A DNA stretch of 64,000 nt. It comes from Hydrangea macrophylla (taxonomy: Eukaryota; Streptophyta; Magnoliopsida; Cornales; Hydrangeaceae). A program made the translations under genes and the position numbers. The notes under the pieces were generated by a model. The model ran no database searches. It had not been told where the DNA came from and was given only the letters and a program-made list of their open reading frames with translations. The stretch is from positions 50,880,850 to 50,944,849 of the forward strand of contig CM066991.1 of assembly GCA_033977485.1 (NCBI GenBank), given 5' to 3'. Shown here piece by piece: positions 58,238-64,000 of this stretch. The first letter of the stretch is position 1. Each line of letters starts with the position of its first letter.

Positions 58238-59744
58238 TGTCGGTAAAAACGGTTTGAATCAAAGTTTAAACGCGCAGCGGAAAAAGTCTAGTTAAAAAAA
58301 AACTTTTGGTATCCCTGGATCTACTACTCGTCAACTCCTTAGATGTGTACAAGGGTGCAAGAATAATATACCTTAGGTCTTGAACCCAATTCTGAATATG
58401 GCTTCCTTTAGCAATGTCCAGCAGCAATCTCTAGGTGATCTTCACTCTTATGTCTCCTCGAACGCTTCCCAGAGAGGCTAGAGATGGTGGGATCTCTAAT
58501 GGAGAGGATGAAGAACGTTTGGGAACCCTAAAACAGTTTCAGCAGCTTAGGGACGTTAAAACGACGAACGTTTTTCCCAGAACGCAGCTGCCCTATTTAT
58601 AGATTCCCAGAACCGACCTTACTTTCAATCGATCGACGTGACTTCGATCGATCGAACCTTCGATCGATCGAATCAAGTTCGATCGATCGAACCTGTCTAG
58701 AATTCAATCGATCGAAACAACTTCGATCGATCGAACCAGTCTTGACAGCATCCTCAATTGCCTTTCCAAGCATTCTGGCGGAGCTAAGAATGGGACCTCC
58801 TAGGTTCTTAATTACTGGCTCCGATTAATTATTATTCCATCTAGTCAGTACTCTTGACTAAGGAATCAATAATTAATCAATTATCATTAATGCCACTATA
58901 AAATGATAATTGCACTCCAGTGCATAAGAACATAATCACACATACATAAGTGATTGCTAGACTTGTATAATATGATACGGATGTCCCTCTACCAGGCAGT
59001 ATTCGTATCTATCTTTGGGATGTATGTTTTAAGATACTGTCGACCCAATAGATAGTACATCTTATATTCCTCGAGTATCATTCTTGGATTACTAAACATG
59101 TCAACAATAACACTTTGTTGACAAGGCTGGCCAGCTTTCAGTAATCACTCCTAGTGACATTCTTGAGGGAATACTTACTCTTCGTTTTATAGAAGAGGGT
59201 AGAATTCCATCTTGACAATATATGTTCGTAACATTGTATACCTGATTTACCCAAGATACCCAGGTGTTGATCTTGCAAGACCTCACTGATTGGTAAGTCA
59301 AAGCAATCAAGCATACAACTTGCGTTCATAACTGTCTCAGGATTAAGGACATGTATTCCTATACAAGTTTTGAGTTCCTATTGACGGTGACAGCGTTTAG
59401 GTGTCAATAGGTTTAACTCAGGTCCGTCAATGCACCGAGTGCACTAGCATATTAACCAAGAGTCAAAGACTCTTATGAATGAGATTCATCATTCTACCCC
59501 GTAGACGTTAATCATGCTATAGTGTATACTTGATAAGTTATCCAGACTTATCATCCACTGTGACTAACTTGAAACAACAAGGATTTGTGATTCATATCTC
59601 ACATGTGTAATCGCATACACAAATGAACCACATGCAATGTTGTTTAAGGATTTCAGTCTAATATTCATCTCATGAACTAACATGCATAAATGTATTTTGA
59701 TATTTCATTGTCCAACTAACTGGTTTGAGGGCATATTCCCAACA
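58238..59744 (-). mobile_element. 3' LTR of Copia-3
   Basis: TATA (minus CTATAAATAG) is at 58593-58602. The palindrome group at 58625-58740 has perfect TTCGATCGATCGAA at 58643-58656 and 58659-58672, among others. Despite general divergence, this promoter block is well conserved with Copia-1 and -2. Confidence 0.9.
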
Positions 59745-59759
59745 AACTCCCACTTGCAC

Positions 59760-61995
59760 TCATAACCATATTGTGTTACAAACAAACACCAACATTGTTT
59801 ACGTGACTTGTCAAAATCCTTAACCCGTAAAGTTTTGCATAGGGACTGATGATCATCGACTGAAACAATCCATAGTAGAACATCTCCATGTTATACTATA
59901 TCCCTAGACAAAAAGACGTCACCAAACATGTATCCAGTAAAGCTAATTCGAACATAATCCAAAACAATATCATCTAGCATATATCTACTAGTTCTATCTC
60001 AAGCCCTAGAGAATATGTGCTTTATGATAGTTCAGTGAACTGAACTTTCATTTGGACTGATATCTGTGAACAACCTCGACGGTTTAACAGATATCCCATA
60101 CCTAACATCACATACAAGGTTTATCAACAGCCTAGGCTTATGATACACCTTTCATGCGACCTCTTTCATCTTGCATCCTAAGATTACAAGTCTTGAAAGA
60201 GCAATAGGTTATGTTCAAAAGGTGAATAACCTTTATCGAAATGTTCTACGTTGAATCTTTCCAGTAACTTTATGATATAGAAGTTTGAGATAATCTCATT
60301 ACCTTAACTTCTCGATCTTGAATGAGCATAATCCAAAGATTATTGCTCGCCTCACCGAGATCATAAATATCAAATATACTGAAGAAACTTAACCTCAACC
60401 ATTGATAACACTACTTTGACATCTCGTAATGATAAAGGTGTTATCATTGTGGGGAACCATAATCACCACCACACTTCCTTAGTGCAAGGATCCTTTCATC
60501 CAGTTAAGCCACATCCACACTTCAGAGAAATCCAAAGTATTTTGACCAACATGTCAAAACATATGTGCTTATCTCTGGATGATTGCTTTAGTCCGTAGAC
60601 TTATGCAAATCATATACCAGAGCTTCCTTATCACAAAACTTTATTGTACCAGGGGATTTCAACAACGTTGAGAATTCTCCCACTACAATGAAGCACCAAT
60701 GTAGGAATGGATGAAGAGGTAGTAGATTTTAGTTCCTGATGATTTATAGATTGCTTTAAGATGTAAATAACTTTACTCTTTTATATTATCTTTCCTTTGC
60801 AAAAATTGGTCTCCCACCAACTTTTGTTTTCTCTGGAAACACTACAGAAGTATTATACTTCTAATCTAGATTCAAAAGGCTCATCATTCCTTTACACCTT
60901 AGTGTTAGGCATCCTTATCCAAAGTTACCATGAGAAAGAAGTCCCATCATTTTCACAACTTTTGGGGATGTCTATTGGAATGGTTCGCTTTTGAATAAGA
61001 TCCAGTACATACATTGTGGTTCCATCGAGAAAAACAAGGAACAGTAGTAACTCTAAATAACTCATCTCATGACCCAATCGTATCTAAAAGAAGGTAGTTC
61101 CTTCTACCTGCTACACCATCCCGTGGAGGCGCACTAGGTGTAGACGATCGAGAAAGAATTTTCTTTCTTATCTCTTATAGACAATAAACACATTAGACAG
61201 ATACTCACCATTTTGATTAAATCAAAAGCAACGATATTCTTTTACCAATTACTCTTCATTCCAAAACTTTTGAATTTCTTCAAAATTGAGGATGAAGGTG
61301 CAATTAGTAAATCTATATCAGTATCTGGAGTAGCCAAAACCACTTTACAACTCTAATGTTTATTGGCCTGCATATGTGAGTATGCCCTAATTCTATTAAT
61401 TCATTGGTCGTGTGATATTTCAAAAAGAAAAATCACCTGATCACATTACCCTCTAAATAGGATTGACAAATAGGCAGTGGTCTTAGCAACCACAAAAAAA
61501 CTAGGATCCAATCCTCTACTTCCTATTTATCCCATTTAGATTTAATGTGATCTAACCTCTAAACCAAAGGATTTATAGAATTAGTTGAAGGTGCTATCCT
61601 TTTAGATGGTAAAATACCCATGAGTTATTTAAATACTACGTTGGATAATATATGAGAAACAAGAGTAAATCGGTGAGATACTTGCTTGACAAGTTATTAG
61701 ATCACATTAAAAGAACACTTTCTTTTAATCAACAATTTCAGTACCAAAATCAAAAGAATAAATTAATTCAAAACTGAAATCCATCTAATAACTCCATAAG
61801 TTTTTTTACAATATAAAACTACTAATCTAATAGCAACTCTTGCATTAGATCCCAAAAGCAATCAAGATCTTCAAATCACTGCACATTCTTACTTTTCCAA
61901 TCCTCTGTAACAATTACAGATATAATCAAAAAATTAGAATCAGTGCCCCAAGTGGTTGAAGTATCAGTTTTTCAACTTACTTCAAAAACTAGTGA
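59760..61995 (-). pseudogene. Copia-3 pol, heavily decayed
   Basis: Matches to Copia-1 pol are visible in patches: the integrase Glu region near 61110-61150, late RT near 60290-60420 and RNase H in the last part. Stops are frequent, and the region is about 2.2 kb against about 3.1 kb in Copia-1, so pieces are deleted. No product can be made. Confidence 0.75.
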
Positions 61996-62838
61996 TTAGA
62001 TCATACCTTGCCTTTTGGCAGTCAAGTATCCCACACAGTTCCTTTTCCAATGCCCTCTCACACCACAATGGAAACACTTTCCTTTCGGCATAGCACCAGC
62101 CTTTCCCTTTCCAAGTCTTGCCTTCTTCCCAATAGTTGGGTTAGGCTCACCTATCCTTGAGCCTTGCTTTTCCTTCTCTAAACATGTGCCTTTAGGCTTA
62201 GTTCCAGAAGATGAAGCCATTCCAATGTTCTGAACATTTGACTCCTCTTTGACTATATCCATCGTTGCCTTAAGAGAGCTCATCAACTCACTTGTTGAAA
62301 AAACTGTTTTACTCATTTTAAAAACTTTTTTAAATTCAGTGAATGATGAAGGCAACGAATGCAAGATTATGTCAACTTGAGTCTCACCATCAATGTCGGA
62401 ACCCAGAACTTCCATTACTTTGAAATAAGTAATCATTTTAAAAACATGCTCTCTTATAGAAGTTCCTTCCAACATTCTGGTGTCCATGACTAACTCCAAG
62501 GCTCTAAGCCTTGCAGTTCGGCTCAGTTCCCCTAACATCTTCTCAAGGTTCAATATTATAGCACACGCAGTGTTCAAAGGTTGATGTTGCTGCTTCAACA
62601 CATCAGACAAAGAGTTTAAGATGCTAGAGCGAGCTATACCATCAAATCTTATCCACTGCCAATATTGATCCGCAAGATCAGTTGGGGTGTCATGACATGG
62701 AATAGGTGGATAGGGAACGGTAAGAACGTATTTACATCCATTAGCAGTTAATAATTCATCCAGTTCTACTTTCCATTCAACGTAGTTGTTTCCAATTAGC
62801 TTATTCTGGATCATGGTTATAGCAAGTGGGCTAGACAT
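61996..62838 (-). CDS. gag: Copia-3 Gag, open, 280 aa
   Basis: The ATG at 62838 (MSSPLAITMIQNKLIGNNY) matches the Gag start of Copia-1; an in-frame ATG further upstream at 62931 falls in the leader. The frame covers the UBN2-type Gag domain and a basic linker. It ends after a CCHC knuckle (CFHCGVRGHWKRNC) at a TGA (61996-61998), at the point where Copia-1 reads into protease. Gag alone is open while pol is ruined, which may be chance or selection for Gag in trans. A translated product is possible but unproven. Confidence 0.75.
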   Translation of the reverse strand: MSSPLAITMIQNKLIGNNYVEWKVELDELLTANGCKYVLTVPYPPIPCHDTPTDLADQYWQWIRFDGIARSSILNSLSDVLKQQHQPLNTACAIILNLEKMLGELSRTARLRALELVMDTRMLEGTSIREHVFKMITYFKVMEVLGSDIDGETQVDIILHSLPSSFTEFKKVFKMSKTVFSTSELMSSLKATMDIVKEESNVQNIGMASSSGTKPKGTCLEKEKQGSRIGEPNPTIGKKARLGKGKAGAMPKGKCFHCGVRGHWKRNCVGYLTAKRQGMI

Positions 62839-64000
62839 AACGAATTTGAAATACAAATAATATAACAGAGTTACATTATGGAAATCATAAATATGACAAT
62901 TTATATGATACATTGGAATTCCCTTAACCAACTCATTAATTGTCTTCAGGATGTCAAGCCTATGAAATTAAGTCTCCGTGTGGCGATCATAACCTCATAG
63001 CTTGATTGGAAAACCCATCATGAATGTCATGCAACTCTTACAAAACAATTCATGACTCCTGAACTTTTGGTCTCTAAGTTTCTGGATAATGCTCCGTGTG
63101 GAATCCCTTACCCATAGCTTAGCTAGTGTTCACCATTAACTAGAATCCAATGACAACCGCCTCAAGTAGTGCCTCAGTGTAGTGGTCACCCTCTAACGCG
63201 TCTCATTGATTCTATCCTAAGGAAGTTCACATCTAGTAACCAATGAATAGTTTATCCTCCGTATGGAATGATCACCCATGGCTGGGTGACACAGAATATA
63301 CTATCCATCTTACAATGAACCGTTTATGGAAGACCGTGGGAGTCATAAAACTAAGTCCCTCTCCCACTAGATTTTATAAGAAGTTCATATCTAGTAATCA
63401 ATAAGATATACCCTCCGTATGGAATGATCCCTCATAAATGAGTGACACAGAGTATTTCTCATACTTACAATGAACTAATAGGAATTTTTTTTTTTTAATT
63501 TAGAAAAAAAAATTTTCTTCACATTACCCATAAACATCCAGTGTTTACTAATGTGTTAAAAATGGTTTTTGAATTTTATTTTAGAAAACTTGTTTTACGT
63601 GCATGTAACAATGTGTTATACGCCAATCACAAACCAAGCACTTAAAACAAAAAACTAAAATGAAATATAGGCATTCAAACAATGCCTCTATCTCCCATGG
63701 CTCTATCTCCATAGAACCTCCTTCTTGGTTCGGTCGCCTCCAGCTCCATCTTCATGGACAACGGCTCCTTGCTCCATCTTCATGGAATTCCTAATTCTAT
63801 TACATTGGTCCTATGCTTCTTTCGAAGCTTACAATTTTTCTAGAAAAAGAAATTGCAACAATAAATAAAAAGGCTAGGGAAACCGATGCGACTTTCCTTT
63901 TCGTAGGATTGAAGTCGCAGCGCCCTTTACATATGCCTTAGGTCCAAACCAAATATTAAAATAAACACCAATCTCAAAACATTTAAACACAAAAAATTTA
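62839..64000 (-). other. Copia-3 leader (partial)
   Basis: It is homologous to the Copia-1 leader at 18776-19960, with the CCTCCGTATGG/GATCACC module. One module of about 150 bp (near 63220-63370) has a second, shorter copy at about 63375-63480. The pieces near 63690 and 63890 (CTCCATCTTCATGG; GAAGTCGCAGCGCCC) are nearly unchanged among the three elements. Confidence 0.7.

Larger units (their letters stand above)
58238..64000 (-). mobile_element. Copia-3: decayed Copia element running off the window
   Basis: The 3' LTR is 58238-59744 (1507 bp, TGTCGGTAAAAACGG to CATATTCCCAACA). A polypurine tract, broken pol, open gag and part of a leader follow, homologous to those of Copia-1 and -2. The 5' LTR should start some 500 bp beyond the window if the leader has the same length. 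It is the most diverged of the three. Confidence 0.9.

Overview
This window is plant nuclear DNA, most likely from an angiosperm with a large, repeat-rich genome. I see no intact host gene. Nearly every stretch that can be identified belongs to an LTR retrotransposon, and the elements are inserted inside one another. The evidence is the set of Copia and Ty3/Gypsy coding domains, the initiator-Met and Asp-like primer-binding sites, TG...CA LTR ends, 5-bp target-site duplications (TSDs), GT-AG introns and CpG-decay patterns. The species cannot be named from the sequence.

Layout. 1-3.1 kb: AT-rich DNA with a palindromic motif, a small MITE and SINE-like fragments. 3.1-6.5 kb: the 3' end of a chromovirus-type Gypsy on the + strand (element A: broken integrase, polypurine tract, 2.1-kb LTR). 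6.5-8.6 kb and 39.16-39.34 kb: two halves of a minus-strand chromovirus (element B), split by a 30.5-kb Athila-like element (8619-39159, TSD TGGTG). The Athila element is on the minus strand. It has a 5' LTR at 37517-39159, a PBS, broken gag, PR and IN with most of RT and all of RNase H deleted, two accessory coding regions, and a 3' LTR at 8619-10248. Two Copia elements of one family sit inside it. Copia-1 (13277-21968, TSD TACAG) has an uninterrupted 1329-codon gag-pol and nearly identical LTRs. Copia-2 (24396-33101, TSD CTTCT) has three nonsense codons.

From 39.34 kb rightward lies a minus-strand Tat-like Gypsy element. It has a long 3' LTR (39342-43225) that holds a related solo LTR (40021-41266, TSD ATGTC). 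Its 3' untranslated region carries two tandem arrays and an antisense, intron-containing plant-mobile-domain (PMD) gene, now a pseudogene. Into that region jumped a solo chromovirus-like LTR D (43570-49714, TSD CTCTA), which itself carries a non-autonomous 3.36-kb element (46007-49365, TSD TAAAT). A third chromovirus (element C, LTR 54010-57096) cuts off the PMD gene, and a third Copia element (58238 to beyond the window) sits inside element C.

The most interesting pattern is regulatory. Most of the LTRs, whether Copia, Athila, Tat or chromovirus, carry a group of short perfect or near-perfect palindromes just upstream of a TATA box. Several have a second group some 400-650 bp downstream, in the leader. 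Copia, Athila and chromovirus A share the word TTCGATCGATCGAA, while other families use other palindromes. In the Athila and Tat-like elements the accessory gene has its own internal promoter carrying the same palindrome type as that element's LTR, plus a 5'-UTR intron. This suggests a family-specific cis code, possibly read by the accessory protein or by a shared host factor.
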